Source: Mycteria americana | Lineage: Eukaryota > Chordata > Aves > Ciconiiformes > Ciconiidae | Length of the DNA stretch: 64,000 nt | NCBI RefSeq assembly: GCF_035582795.1 | Contig: NC_134366.1 | Location: 109,685,756-109,749,755 of the forward strand | Reading direction: 5' to 3' | In this document: piece after piece, positions 1 through 13,310 of the stretch | Position numbering within the stretch: the first letter of the stretch is position 1 | Layout: each line of letters starts with the position of its first letter | Program-made: the position numbers and the translations under genes | The notes under the pieces: generated by a model | The model's input: the letters and a program-made list of their open reading frames with translations, nothing else | Told to the model about the DNA's origin: nothing | The model's database searches: none

Positions 1-1261
1 CTTCATCATCAAAAGGAACACTCATCTCTTTCTTTCTGGTGTCTTTCTTCCGAACATCTTATTCTCAGCTCTCTGCCAATATTTTATACTCTTTCTGTGG
101 AGTAATCTCTCTGCTGTAAGACCCTGTGCCAGTTCAGCCAGTGCAGACTGCTTTAGTCCTTTGTATTCATTACTGTATTTGCTGGAACTTCCTGCTTGGT
201 TTCAAGTATTCTTTATTCTGGTTTTAGGACTGCACTCGAGGCTATTATGAAGAAGATATTGCCTCCTGTAAACCCTATAATAAGTTCTGGAGATAAGGTT
301 TCCTTCTAATGTGTCTTTTTTTGCCAAGCAGGCAGACATTTTAATCAAATCTCTTATCAATTGTTCAGGCATATATTAGAGTTTCCTTCTGAAAAATATT
401 TCTTTGGATATCAAATTTCTTCACTGAGAAGGCTCTGAATAGCTTATCGTTGCTGTATGATCCAAACCACCTCTAAAACTCTTGGGTTTTTAATTGCGTA
501 GGTGATAAAAATACAAAGGCCTTGAAGTAATTTTTGCTAATCGTTTAACAAACTACCCACTGTTTATTGCAAGTATTACAATTTTTTTATACCCTCCCCT
601 TGTTCTGCCCCAGCAATTACATGGCTCTGCTCCTAGGTCTGTGCTGACATACTCCGTTATGCAGCTTCCAGACAAAGCTGTTCTGACAAGCAAGACAGAG
701 CATGGTGGCAAAAATCCTGTACCCTCCCTTCACGGTAGTCAGCAGGATGCATCGTCCTTGGGTGCTGTGGTCCTTGTGCCAGGGCCTGCAGAGAGACTTT
801 AAACCGCGAGACCAGCCAAACGCAGCCTTGCGAGTCTGTCCCCCAGCAGCATCCTTGTCAGAAGCGTGTCCAGGTATGGGTGGCTTCTGTACATGGCTTT
901 GGATATGGTGGTGGAATTTGTCCTCTGAGTAACCTGGCTTTTGGGTTTATCTTCAGAGTTCGGAGTGATCGTTTTGACTGTCACCCTCTGGAATCTCATT
1001 ATTATATGAATACATTTAAAAATCTGTTTAGAGTAAGCAGTCAGGCAGACAAAAACCAAAATCTGAAATGCTGAGCATCCCTGAAGTGACGCATCTGCGA
1101 AGCATTTACTGTGTTTTTAAAATTAGCAGTTAGCTGCTGATCTTTTGGGCAGAATTACTTTCTCGCTGTCCATACCAAAGGCAGAGCCGGAGCTGCAGAT
1201 GACTGCTATACACAGTGTCCATATCAGACAGGGATCTTCTCTCATTGCCAGCATCTTGAAC

Positions 1262-1630
1262 TGGAGGTGAAGCTCATGACCTGGTCCTCTGCTTCCCCAA
1301 AGGGCACACAGGTGCTCGTGTCTTCCACCTCATGGATGCAGCTGGTGGTGTGGCTCTTGTCCCCACAGAGGTGTGAGCTTCTTCCACAGCTAATGACTTG
1401 GATTGAGCCGGAGGTGTGAGTCACAACACGGTCACTGCACTGCCCCAGGACCCGGAGACATCTTCTGCCTCCTGGACGCAGCTGGAGATGCGGGTCACAG
1501 CATGGGCCTCTGCATTCTCAGGGGGCAGGGAGCTGCTCTCACTGTTGGCATTGTGGGCAGAGTGGGTGGGAGGTGTGGGTCACCACCTGGGCTTCTGCCT
1601 CCCACAGGGCACAGCGGCGCTTACATCTTT
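1262..1630. repeat. Degenerate minisatellite-like array
   Basis: Imperfect units of about 65-85 bases begin near 1262, 1340, 1410, 1480 and 1561. They share a core resembling GGAGGTGNGGGTCAC, followed by a CTGGGCNTCTGC stretch and a CCCACAGGGCAC-like end. Base composition is much richer in G+C than the flanks. Open frames over this stretch (for example 1403-1639 +) follow from the composition and have no protein motif. The units have diverged, so the array is old or is another GC-rich repeat. Confidence 0.5.
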
Positions 1631-4600
1631 TTAGAGTAATCCATCAGTTTGAGATGCGACAAGCTCTATGAGCAAACTCTGTGCAACTGGAAGAAACTCC
1701 TGCTCTCTTTTTCTCCTCTGACCTTTCACCACAGATGTAAGGTGAAAATTAATTCCAAAGTGAAGGTAATGTCAGACCAATATAGTGTCTAATAGTTGTG
1801 AACTTGTTCTGACTGTAGAGAACTGCAGTTTAGGCAGCCTTGAACATCCCTGCAGCCCCTTTTTGGCTTTTTTTTGAGTATTTTTTGTCAACTTCTGTAG
1901 AGCCAGATCTTCAGTTTTGTTTTACGTGTGCAAGAGTGCAACACAATGGGAAATGGTCTACAGGCTTATTTTTGCCCAGGTATTTCAGATATTTTTAGAA
2001 ATGCTAGCAAATATGTACTTTGTACTCTGAATGTGTCATTTATAGGACTGTAGTGTATCTTGGAATTTTCTGGAAAAAAAATTTGTCTAAAACCTACCAA
2101 AGTAACTCCCCTCACTGCAAATTCTATAACGATGGTGACTGCCTGAGATCAAGTGGGCTATTTAAAACTTCAGTTCAGAATACATTAACAGAGAAAAATA
2201 GAGAAATCCAGAGATACAACAAAGTACACCTGAAGGATGCATGAAAATTTCAAGCATATTGATTACAGCATCCTGCAGGTAATTCACAGCTACCAAATCC
2301 CAGCTTGTGCTGTGTGCTGTTCTCTCTAGGATTGCCACATTCCTGCAATTTGCTTTTTCCCTGCACCTGCTCTATACAAAGCTATCTTGGAAATCCAACT
2401 TTGAAGTTATGACCCCAAAACAGCAAATCAGTGCATTATTTTGGGGGGAGTTACAAGCATTCATATTATCTTTTTTTTTTAATATATGAAGAACTCTATA
2501 TATAGTACTTTAGGCTATATTCACTACTGTGAAGTGTTTTGTTTCAGTTAGGTTTAGGTAGTTGGTTTCAGGAAAACTTAACGCGCGTGAACAGCACTAT
2601 TCTGTAGGACTAAAACGCAGTTCATATAAATAGGGGTTTGTAGCCTCGTGCTGTAAGTAGTTTCCCTGTGGTCACAATCAAAGCGTGTTTCTTAAAGTTA
2701 GCATATTTGGTTAACTTACTACAACTGTATTTTATTCTGCAGTTTATACTTCCTAAATAAAAATCTACCACTCAGACGCTTAACCACTGGTCAAGAAAAA
2801 ACAGCAATGTTATCAAGCCCTCTTTTGGAGAGGCTATATGATAGGTTTTAGCAGAAAATATTCTACAGGTGGGGTTTTTTGTGCTGTTTATCATGGTCTG
2901 AGCAACTTCCTTTGAACCAGCTGGTTCAGTCACTGTCCTCACCTCACTTGTTTCACCAACATTTCTTTTTCTGCTGATTTTAAGGCCCTGTTTCTGTATG
3001 GTGTTATGAGAGAACTCTAACTGTAATATTGCATATTCAGTTGCACTGACAGGAACAGGCTATTTTTCAGAAAAACATAACTGATGTGGAAAATACAAAA
3101 GACAGTGGAAGTTGTTGTGAAATCCGATGTAAATGCTAGTCATTTTGTTGTGCTATTACTTTGAGAGGGGGCGGGATATGTACAGGTTTTGCAACCTAAT
3201 GATTATTCAGGCTCAATGTGGCTGTAGCAGAAAAGATGAATAATCAAGCAATATTTGTTTAATACTAGTCAGTTGCAGAGTTTTTAAAGAAGACAAATGC
3301 TGATGCATCAAACAGGTGATTTAATTTTTCCTCCTTAAGTACATGAAATCGTTCGTTACAAGTGATGCTCCAGCTCACTTTGCTGTGGGAGGATCCTTTG
3401 TGAGATACTCAAGATTAAAACAAACCTATATATTCTAGTAACACAAAAGAACATTTTTCTTTTAAACTGGTGGGTGGATAAAATTCTTTGGTTAAGTTAT
3501 TAAAAAACTCTGCGGGCTGTGTGGAGAATTGCCACATGCTTCTCATAGATTCCAAATTTCTGCCATAGCAAGACCCACTGGTTTCAACCACAGGCTTTTT
3601 TGTTTTCTGTACTCTCCTTTGTAACCCTCAGCAAATGAAGGCAATGCCAGAAGTTCTGGAAAACAAGAGAGAGAGGCTGCAAGCCAGGCCTACACTGCTG
3701 CATTCCTCTGCAATGGTAGGCCACCATGTGGGCTTCGTTTCAGCTCTTCATTGTAAATCAGTGGCACGGATAACCAAGTGACCAACTCTATGAAAACATA
3801 CAGAGTGCAAGGCAGTTCGTGCAATCAGGTGGATTGGTTTTAATTAAAATCTTGACATCAAAAATTGTTTTCCTACAGGGGATATTTTTAACTTTTTTGA
3901 ATGCCTCTTTTTACTTACATGTTTCTTTACTTAAATATGCTCACTAGCATACAACACCTTCACACACCCATGAGGCAAATAAAGTCCAGAGCAGTTTTCT
4001 TTTTGTGCCGTGTATTCCCAAATAGCTGGCTTTCTTTACGTGTAGCTGGTCAATGCAGTTAGGTAAAGGCAGCAAATGGCTCGGTAGAAAACTTTTCTGC
4101 AAGATCTCAAAAGTTGGGAGTAACTGGTAATGTCTTACAAAGATGCATCACTAAATTGCAGAAATACGTATATCGCCTGTACTATAAAATGCCATTAGAA
4201 CAGGGGAAGAGGAGGAAATTAAGATCAGTGCAGTGACAGACAATGTGCAACTTAGGCCCCCCAGCTAATTTCTTGGCTATTGAATCTGGTGTGACTTTCA
4301 GAGGTGTAAGAAGAAAAGGTCTGTTGTACCTCTGGTTTTAAGCTTCAGCATCATCTGAAATGCAAGAATGCATAGAGTTGGTATGCAATTACTGCTACAG
4401 TTCTTATGGTTTGAAATGCATTGCGGACTAGCTTGCTTTGATCTCTTTGCTTTGACATGGCCAGAATGAACGTGGCTATTTCAGCTGCTGCCACTACTCT
4501 TTTTGTTACTTTAATCAAGCATTTGTGTGAAGGGTGAAGTTTCTTCAGTAAGAAAAGAGAGGAAAGAGGATACTTAAAGACATAAATGATAAAGGGGGTA

Positions 4601-7600
4601 CAAGTTTGGGGGCGGTATGACATTGTTTTTTCTCCATCAAGTCTAAAACCTGGCTCCCGGAGAGCAGCCCCTCACAGCGGGTAACAGGACGTTAACGCAT
4701 TTCAACCCACAGTAACCACAAGTGCTTCCTGTTAATATCCAGACTTTGCGCACGGACTACAACATTGGGTTATTGCTGCACAGGCTGCAAGTGTTTTCAC
4801 ATCTCTGACATGCAGATGTTAGGAGTTGTGTGTGCCTTGGTGAAAAGCCTGACAATACATTGAGTTTTGCAGCAAGAGGACCCCTGGTGATGGTATATCA
4901 AAAATCTCTGACTTGGGTAGTATTACTACTTTTTACACAGTGATACTGTAAAACTTAGTTGCCTTCAGTGGAACAATAACGCTGAACACAAGTTGTAATG
5001 AGTATACAGCCTATTTTTAGTTTTTATTTTTATTTTGTATTTCATTTATAGAACCAAGCCTCTCAAATCATAAAATTGTCAGCAAAACTAAAAATTATGT
5101 GCTGTTTGCTAATTCACGAGATAAGACTTAGGCATGTTTATTAGAGTGTCACCATTCCAGCTAGATGTCACGTTCCTGTCTGTTTTCGTCTGGTCAGTGA
5201 TTGGTTGTGTCATGGTTTTACCAGGTAAGTTGACAAAGTCAGTATAGTTACCCTACCAAATGAGATACCACAGCAACAATTCCCCACAGCACCAGTACCA
5301 CCTGTTACAGGCATCCATCCCTCTTCCAAAGGCTGTTAAGTGACAAGTACACCTTTGTTAGCTTTACTGCAGAGCGATGCTTAACGGGGGATGCATTTAT
5401 CATGAAACCGGTACTCTTGTAACAAGCGATGGTTCACAGTTACATATTAAACGCTTTGCCTGGAACAATGAAGTCTAGCAGAATTTAGGGGAAGGGGGGA
5501 AAAAAAAAAATCAAGAGGTTGATTACCCTAATGAACTTGCAAAATTAATACTTACTTTTTATCACTCCATAATCCAGCACTACTTTTATAGATTAAATAA
5601 ATGTATATTGACTTTTATGTTGTGTCCATCATCTAGCTTTTAAGCATTGGGTCCGTGAAATGAAAGAGGCAAACTTCGGAAAGCAGATAAGACTCATGAT
5701 ATTTGCCGTTAAAGGATATAATTTACCGGTCATGTTGCATATACTTTTATAGTTTGCCTCAGTATAAATATGACCTTGAAACAGTTGCTCCCATATTGAC
5801 AGAAGTGTATTTATTTTAACCAGAGACCCATGCAAACTGGTACTGCTTGTACAAACATTGCTTGTACAAACACTAGGCCCAGTACTTAAAATATAAAAGT
5901 CCTATCTTGTTCCCCAAGCACAGAGTTGATGATTTTGATTATCCTTACGCAGATCAACAGTGACTGTATGTAGTAAAGAACGTTTCTGGCAGATCACCTC
6001 TCTCATATTGGCAACCTTCAGGATAAGCTACTTCACAGGTAGATTTTTGCAGCTCTACTTCCCGAAGAATTGAGAATTATCCTTTACGTAGCTGAGGGGA
6101 GTCCTGAAAATGGCGCATCTCAGGATGGCGACCAGACCTACCCTCTTGTGCACTGAGGGAACTGAGAAGAAACTGTCAAGTCAGCTTGGAAGGTTTATTT
6201 TTCTCAGTGTCAAAAGAACAGCAGCACTAGTGTTACAGACACTTTTGGCAGCCAGCAAGTTTTTCATTGACTAGCCCCTTGGAAAGAAGGTTGCTAGTCA
6301 TTTCAAGAGAGATTTTACTGGGTGTCTTACCTAGTAAAAAAGCTACTTGTGAATTGATGCCAAAGTATGTCAAATGTTTGAGGTTTTTTTTTTCAGCAGA
6401 TCTGGAATACATTTTAGGTTAGTATCAGAAATGAAGTGAGAGGAATTGCACTTATTTTTTCATACTGTAGTAATTAGTGTCTGAAAGACTTGTCATTCTC
6501 CTATGCAATTTGAATTTTTTTCCTACAGCATAGTTTTATGCTAAAAAGTATGTATTCCTGTTCCACCTGAGGGAATGTAGTATCTATTTCCTTCAAAATA
6601 TGAGCATAAATAATACAGACATACTGTTGCTCCTTTCTCCTGCTAAACCTGCAAAGACAGGTATTTTCATAATAGGATGTGAACTGGCACTTTCCTTCTC
6701 TCCATCAAAACCTTTTTGTGTTTTCATGCGAGTTCTGCTGCAAGGCCAAGCTCTGCTTCCCTGAAGGCCGTTCTTCAGTGGGAGCGGGCCAGGGAGGGCT
6801 TGGAGAGATGAGATCTTTCATGAGTCTGAAAGTACCTGTGCCAAGACTTAGGTATTAGTGAAGGTCTAGCGATTTATAGATCCTATTTGACCTGTTGGTT
6901 TTCTTTCTGGCAGTAGCTCTCAGAGGGCATAATGCTGCCTGCCGAGAACAGCTAAGAACTGGTATTCCACAAGGCATCAGGGGTTCAGGGAAAGCAGCAT
7001 TTGTCCGGCTCTTCTTGTAGAATTTTAAGTGGAAGTTCCATTCACTGAGCCACAGCAAGGCAGTCTAAACGTCAGCTCTAAAAATGTGTTGTGCCTTTAC
7101 TAACAGCAGGGCAGTCCTTTTCAGCAGGCTTAGCCAGTGATCTTTATTGATCCAAGATGTAGTACAGAACTAATCTTGGTCTTTTATTCAACTTAGTTCA
7201 GTAGAAGTAAACACAACTCTGTAGTAACAGGTATTTATGAGTCTATACTGGGCCAGGTGGGGTTTTCCACTTTTTACTGTATTTTTAGTACTAAGGTTTA
7301 TTGTAAGGAAAATTGTGCCACAACAGACCCCTTATTCACTGCTTCATCAGATCAGTGTTGAAGCGTACTTGACTCGTCAGTGGAATGGAAACACCTTTGC
7401 AACCTTTAATTCTTGTCTGGTAAGAGCCTCATATGCCTCTACAATGTCTAATGTATGCAGTGAGGGAGGAAAGTCAAAGGAGTGCATGTTATGCTTAGCA
7501 GATGGCTTCTCATTTTTGTGGAGGTTTTGTCTACAGCTTGATTAGCCCATAAGAAAAGCTGAGCTTCTTGTGCAGAAAAATATTCTTTCTTCAGTTACTC

Positions 7601-10524
7601 TGAAGCTATAGAGAAAATTTGCCTTTGGGTGGAATTTTTTCCCTAAAAGTGATAAGCTTTGGCAAGGAGAGAGGGAGGAGAGGGAGCTGTAATGGAAGCG
7701 GTCTCTTGGCTAACTGCAGTAGGGAGCGTTAAACTCATGTGAATCCGTATTGAGACACACACTGGCATTTCTCTCTGCATTCATTCTGCTAGCAAATGGG
7801 AAAAAAGTTTGTGTAAAGGCTGAATGCACCAGCAAATCGGTTCTAGTTGTGTTCAGAGCTATGACCAATTGTTTGTTTAACAATTATGCTGCATGCCATC
7901 TATTCCAAACAGAAATATTTGTTCAAAAACCAGAAATATTGGTTCAAAATTGATTTCCAACAGTTTGACAAGCATCAGACGAACCCAGTAATTAGATCTC
8001 TGAAGTGAAATGCCTGATGGCATATTGCCTTCTAACCACATTACTGAAGTTAGGCTGAGCGCCATTTTTTGTCTGCAGTGTCTTAGCATAATGAGGATAA
8101 ATCACAAATGCAGTTCAGATTTAACAATGCGGATGTAATTCTTTCCTCCCTCTCCGCAAATACTTATCTAGTGAAGCCTAATGGCTGTAGACACTCTGTT
8201 CTGCTGTGAGCTGCGCTGCAGTACAAGTCCAAACCAGGAGCTGGAATGTACCTCTCACTGGTGCTCAAGGGAGAGAGTGGAACCGCCGCAAGCATTTTGA
8301 TCAGATAACTCCTGTATTTTCTGAAGCCACTCAGCAAATGACCAGGAGACTCATAGCCTTGTTCACTGAACCTTTCTCTGCACCAGTTTACTGGTTTGCA
8401 CCCATTTTCTCATCCCCTTTTCTCCTTTTAGTCTGATTGATGGGTACTCCCACTGCGTGCTAAGCCGTGCAGTGCTCCTAGGTGCTGTCTCCAACGGTAG
8501 GGCTCTGGCTGGAAGCAAGGACTGGCCTTGGTGTTTCTGACAGATGACCTGCACCGCTCTGCAGGATGAACAGTTTTTGCTTCACTTGCCTTTGATCCTT
8601 GATACAGCTGAGCACCAAATAGTTGGATCCTTTTTTCCAAGGAAATTAAGTGTTAAATTGGCCTGATTTTTATTTGATCCTGGCTTTTGTAGTAGGTCCC
8701 AGTGTGTAATTACTGCTGCATGTTCCGACTCCTCATTTACACGCACACCCAAAGCTCCGTTGCCCCATCTACTCAAGAACGTTGGAGTTTGAAGCGAGGT
8801 GTGGGATAGTGCATGAAAAATGGAAGTGTGTGACTTCATGGCAGTATCCAGAGTTGAATTAGGGCTCCCAGTATGCTATACTTCCTGCAAAACAATTCCT
8901 TAAGGTCCTTTTTGTAGAGAACTTAACTGCATAAAAAGGAAAGGCAAAATGTTGGGAAACAGTTAATGCGGAGTTGGAACCCAGATATCCTCAAGTACAG
9001 CTCATGTGTAGTGATGATGGATGTGCTTTTTCTGTCTTTTTTATTCTTTCAAATGCCCTGATATTACCACGAGTGTTACTAAAAGCCATGTGTTCCAGAA
9101 TAGTGGGTTTCAGTCTCTTAAATAGCGCAAGGCAAACTATTACTAATACATTGCATATATGCCTTACTACTACAGCTTACTGATGGTCTTGAAAATCTTA
9201 GGTGTTACAAAGCTGAGTAATTTTTAGGTGTAACCTTTTGTTGTTCAAGTGACTAAAAACAGGTAAGGCAGTGCAAAATTCCAGAGGTTTTACTTCATAT
9301 TTTAGTACCAGGATTTCAGTAAACATACTGACATATAGTTGACTCAGAATTGAGAACTTTACTGCATTATATTTAACTAGCCACTTATTGTCTTAGAGAA
9401 GAAATAGGACCAAAAAAGTAGAAAAGGGCAAATACATGTTACATTTCATATACTGAAGAGCACTGCTTTATAAATATACATGACTTAAGCTAAAATGAAA
9501 AATTGATTCAAAAGGCCCCTAAAGTTAAGTGAGAGAACTTTCATCTTCATACCCTGAGAAAAGAAGGCCAAGAAAAAATAAATTAGTAATCAGTCACAGC
9601 AACCTGTAGTTACTATAAAATATATGAAATATTTGGTGTTATAAATTTGATTAATGTACTTTCTGGTGTTTGTAATGAGTAAATAATACTTGATTCTTAA
9701 GATTTCGTACAAATATTTAAGCTGCTGTCATGCATTATTACAATCAATATTTGCAATATGCTGTGACTGCTGTACTAAGCCTCTCTTGAGAAGCCAAAGT
9801 AGAGGAATATGCTTCAGCTTTTATCAGCTTCATTTTCCTCATTTATTTTACAGCATTTGTAGAGGGAGCAGCAATAAGAATGTGAGAGGAATTACAAGTA
9901 TCTGCAAGAAAGCAAGACTGGAAAGGGGTGGGAGGAGATGAAAAACTTGTAATTTTTTTTTAATTTTTTTTTTTTTTAACTTAACACATTAAAATTTGTA
10001 GCTTAACAACCTTTTTCTAGGTTGTTTTCTGTATGGAAGAAGGTGACAGACTTCTATATACACAAGGAGGGACTATCATAGAGCAGCTCTAAGTGACCCA
10101 TGAGAAGGATATTTGTATCCAAGGACTCTTCATCAGAGATTGTACTTTGTATAAAACAGGTTTCCATGGTCTTGACAGTAGCTATTGTTTGAACCACGGG
10201 GCTGAGAGGTCCCAGCTAATTAGAGGTTTACGTAAAAGTGTTATTTTGATTCTCAAGAAATGGGATAAACTATGAATGTCAAAATGAGCCTTCAGGCACA
10301 GTGGGTTTGAAAACAATTATATGTGGCCCAGCTCCTGTTAAAGGCAACGGGGAGTTGCATTTAATATTGTTTCATTGAAAGCACCTTTGGAATTTCTATT
10401 TTGTATCGTTAACAGACTGTTTGGAATTTTTGGTCCATCTATATTCATTCGTTTTGGGAGTCACTGTGTATAGAGGGAACACATGGCTTTGTTCACTCCG
10501 ACCAACGTGCACAGGGAAAATTGT

Positions 10525-10705
10525 GCCAGTGGCAGGCTCAAGAGCTGCATAGAGCGAGGAGAAGTGGAAAGGTGGCGTTGCCTTCGGGAGTGGTCCTCAG
10601 CTGCGCCTGGAGTGCCAAATTCCTGCTCGGCGTCTGGCGTCCTCCTGCCGCTTTCGGGCTAGAGCGAGGATGTGCTTTTCTCACGCTCTCACTCGCGCAG
10701 TTTTC
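10525..10705. promoter_or_regulatory. Small CpG-rich patch, possible regulatory element
   Basis: About a dozen CpG dinucleotides fall within roughly 180 bases, in an otherwise AT-rich, CpG-poor intron about 3 kb upstream of the classical MBP start. Both strands are open for 60-67 codons, as expected from the composition, and no protein family is evident. It could be an unmethylated regulatory element, a minor promoter or a recent insertion; the sequence alone does not decide. Confidence 0.3.
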
Positions 10706-13310
10706 AATGACTTTATTCACTTAAATGTAAATAGGCGACACTTTAATAGCCTTCTGGTAATGCCTATGGCAATGCACTCTGCTGTACTTACTCTTTAACC
10801 CATTTTACAAGGTTTTTTTTTAAAAAAAAAAAAAGTAATGCCTGAAGACCTCTTCCTCTCTGGACAGCTTTCTCTTGTACAAGTGATATGGTATAGGAAG
10901 GGTACTCTATAAAGAGAGCTTCATCTTGCAGGGAGAAATGCACAGCATTTAGAATGGATTTTAATAGAAGAAGTCTAAATATTTGTTTCTAAATGAACAA
11001 ATAAGCATATGTTTACATGCTCCATTAATTCTGGATATCCTTAAGACATTATTAAAGTGATCTGTCTCTCCAAATGCACTTGAAGACTTTGATTGATTAG
11101 CTCAAATATTAACAAGATCTCTCTGCTATATATTTTAAGAAGACAAGCATGCAGAAAATCTAGAGAAAAACTTAAATGTGTGCTTTCATTACTGAAATAA
11201 AGCATACAGAAAGATTCATACTTTATATCTCACTGCGTATGCATTGGGAGAAGCTACTTTTGTGGCACAAATACCCTTCTTTGTTGCTTACCAATACCCG
11301 TATTCAGTGACACAAAGAACAACTGTTGTAAAAAATATTAGTATGCAGATGCTCTGGTGTTTTGTTAATGCATTTAATTAAATACAATAGCTCTTTTGTT
11401 TGTTTTTCTTTTTCTGTCCTTGAATGGATTTGTATTATGGTATAGAATCTAGGCTTAGAGTTGCTATTTGAAAAGTTTTGCAGTTTTAGAATGTGTCATA
11501 TATACGTGTTAGTTACTTTCTGTTTTGTTCAATTAAGAAAATCATTTGGAAGCTTTAATAGTTTCTAATAAGTTTGAAAGTACCTTTTCAGGAAAACCAA
11601 AATCCCAAAGTTGCCAGCAAATATTTTCCTTTTCCCCACTGATGAGGTCTTCAGTGACCATTAGCATTGGTTAAATAATTGTATTCCTGAGAAATACTTC
11701 CAGATGTTTTAACCAAAGAAAATTTTCTTGAAGTTCCCCAACATTTTCTAGGTAGTTTCCACAGAAGAAAAAAAAAAGTTGCACAGCAAAACTGCACGTT
11801 ATGTTTTTGTATGAAAAAATGTAGCAGACAGGTTATAACCTAAGTACCGGTATATATTTGCAGAAGCCATCGTTGCTGTCTCGTGGTGTTACCCATAAAA
11901 TTATTTCAGAATTATCTTCAGCCTGAGAAGAGGTTTCTTTAGTGCCCTGGGGGTGGGCGAAATCATATGAAGTGACTGTGTCAAGTCTAAAATTGCTCTG
12001 GTGACTCAGCAAAGTACTTGAGCCCAGAGTACTTTGAAAACGTAACAGTATTTGCCAGATCCTATCCCTCCCATGGCACCAAGGACCAAATCCAATGGGT
12101 ATTTAATGAGGTAATTAGAAGACCCTAAAGGTAACATATGACTAACTGTAACTTATTTCTGAAATTTTGAGCCCTGTTAACTCCAGAAAACGTTTCTGAC
12201 GTGGAGTGAGTGTGCGGGAATTGTCTGCTCTGAAGGTTGCTTCTCAAGCAGTGACCTACTAATATTCTTTCCGTGTTCCTTGGAGGCAAGACACATTCCT
12301 CAGTGGATGCAGTTTCCTTTAGAACAGTAGGAATAATGGTACAGACTATAAAACCCCTCCATAATCTTTTTGTCACTGATAGAAGGAGCTAGTACAGGTT
12401 AATGGTTAAGTGTGCTGCAACTCATTCTTTTCAGATATTTTACTGTGCGCATCAGAACACAGCTGTGGAGAAGGCAGCAGACATTTCACTTACACCACGG
12501 AGGTCTGTCTCGGTGCCTTTCTAAAAGCTCATCAGTTTCTGATAATTGTTTTTGTCACTTCTCACAAGCACTAAAAGCAAGTGGGACAGTTTTGCTCTAG
12601 GCCTTCAGTGTCAGAGCTAGGACATCGTACGCCGAGTGCCAGGATCATATATGGAGGAAAACTGTCATGGGAGGCCAAGCAGAAATTGCAGTTTAGTGTT
12701 CTCTGCTTTTTTGAAGTGAGGACAATTTAAATAGTGAAAAACCTCCCCTCATTACACTTGTTTGATTGGTATTGAAGTTACAGAGAGGGAGTCCAAATGG
12801 GGACAAAACGTTCACGTACAAAAGCGGTGACATCGTGGAGAGGGAACGTGCACTTGAGAAGGCACAGTCCTGCAATGTCGCTTTAATTTCCACCTCCCCA
12901 CCCCTGTTCTGGAGAAAAGAAACATTTTAGAGTTGTAGTCCCCAAGGGAAAGTACGGGAATTCTGATTGTTCAGACATTGTAACTGAAAGCCTCCTCCTC
13001 AGTAAGCCTTCCATGTAAATAAAGTTAGTTTCAGTAGTGCTTCAAACAACCTATTGATCTATTTACAGATACGTTTAATTCAAAAAACCACCTAGAACTA
13101 CTGCAGATTTTGTGTGAGAACATCATCTCGGTTTTAGTTCCAAGATAGCTTAATGTTCTTAAAGGCTGTAGAGAACATAGTTTCATTACAACTGCACATA
13201 TTACGGGTTTTGTATGAAATGAGCATCTCAAGGCAAGGGAAAGAAAGCAGCATTGTTCCAGGGCTGTTTTTCACAGGCCTGTATTCATATCTCATCCTTG
13301 TTGTTTGCAG

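Larger units (their letters stand above)
1..13310 (+). other. MBP: Intron of the Golli-MBP transcription unit, left part
   Basis: AT-rich sequence without a recognisable exon. The exon at 13311 starts with two bases of a split glycine codon, so a Golli exon ending in phase 1 must lie upstream; I looked for the short acidic segment known from mammalian Golli and did not see it here. The open frames present are short, unrelated to each other and lack family motifs. Recognisable contents are a minisatellite-like array near 1.26-1.63 kb, a CpG-rich patch near 10.53-10.70 kb and simple A/T runs (for example 9951-9979 and 10808-10834). Mammalian MBP enhancers lie upstream of the classical start, so counterparts may be in this interval, but none can be pinpointed by reading. 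Confidence 0.6.

Noticed and set aside
5210-5235. TGTCATGGTTTTACC, resembling the start of some avian ERV long terminal repeats
   Set aside because: The following bases do not continue as an LTR, and I found no partner repeat, primer-binding site or internal genes.
7237-7545. 102-codon + strand frame in the Golli intron
   Set aside because: Hydrophobic start by chance composition; no splice sites or family signature.
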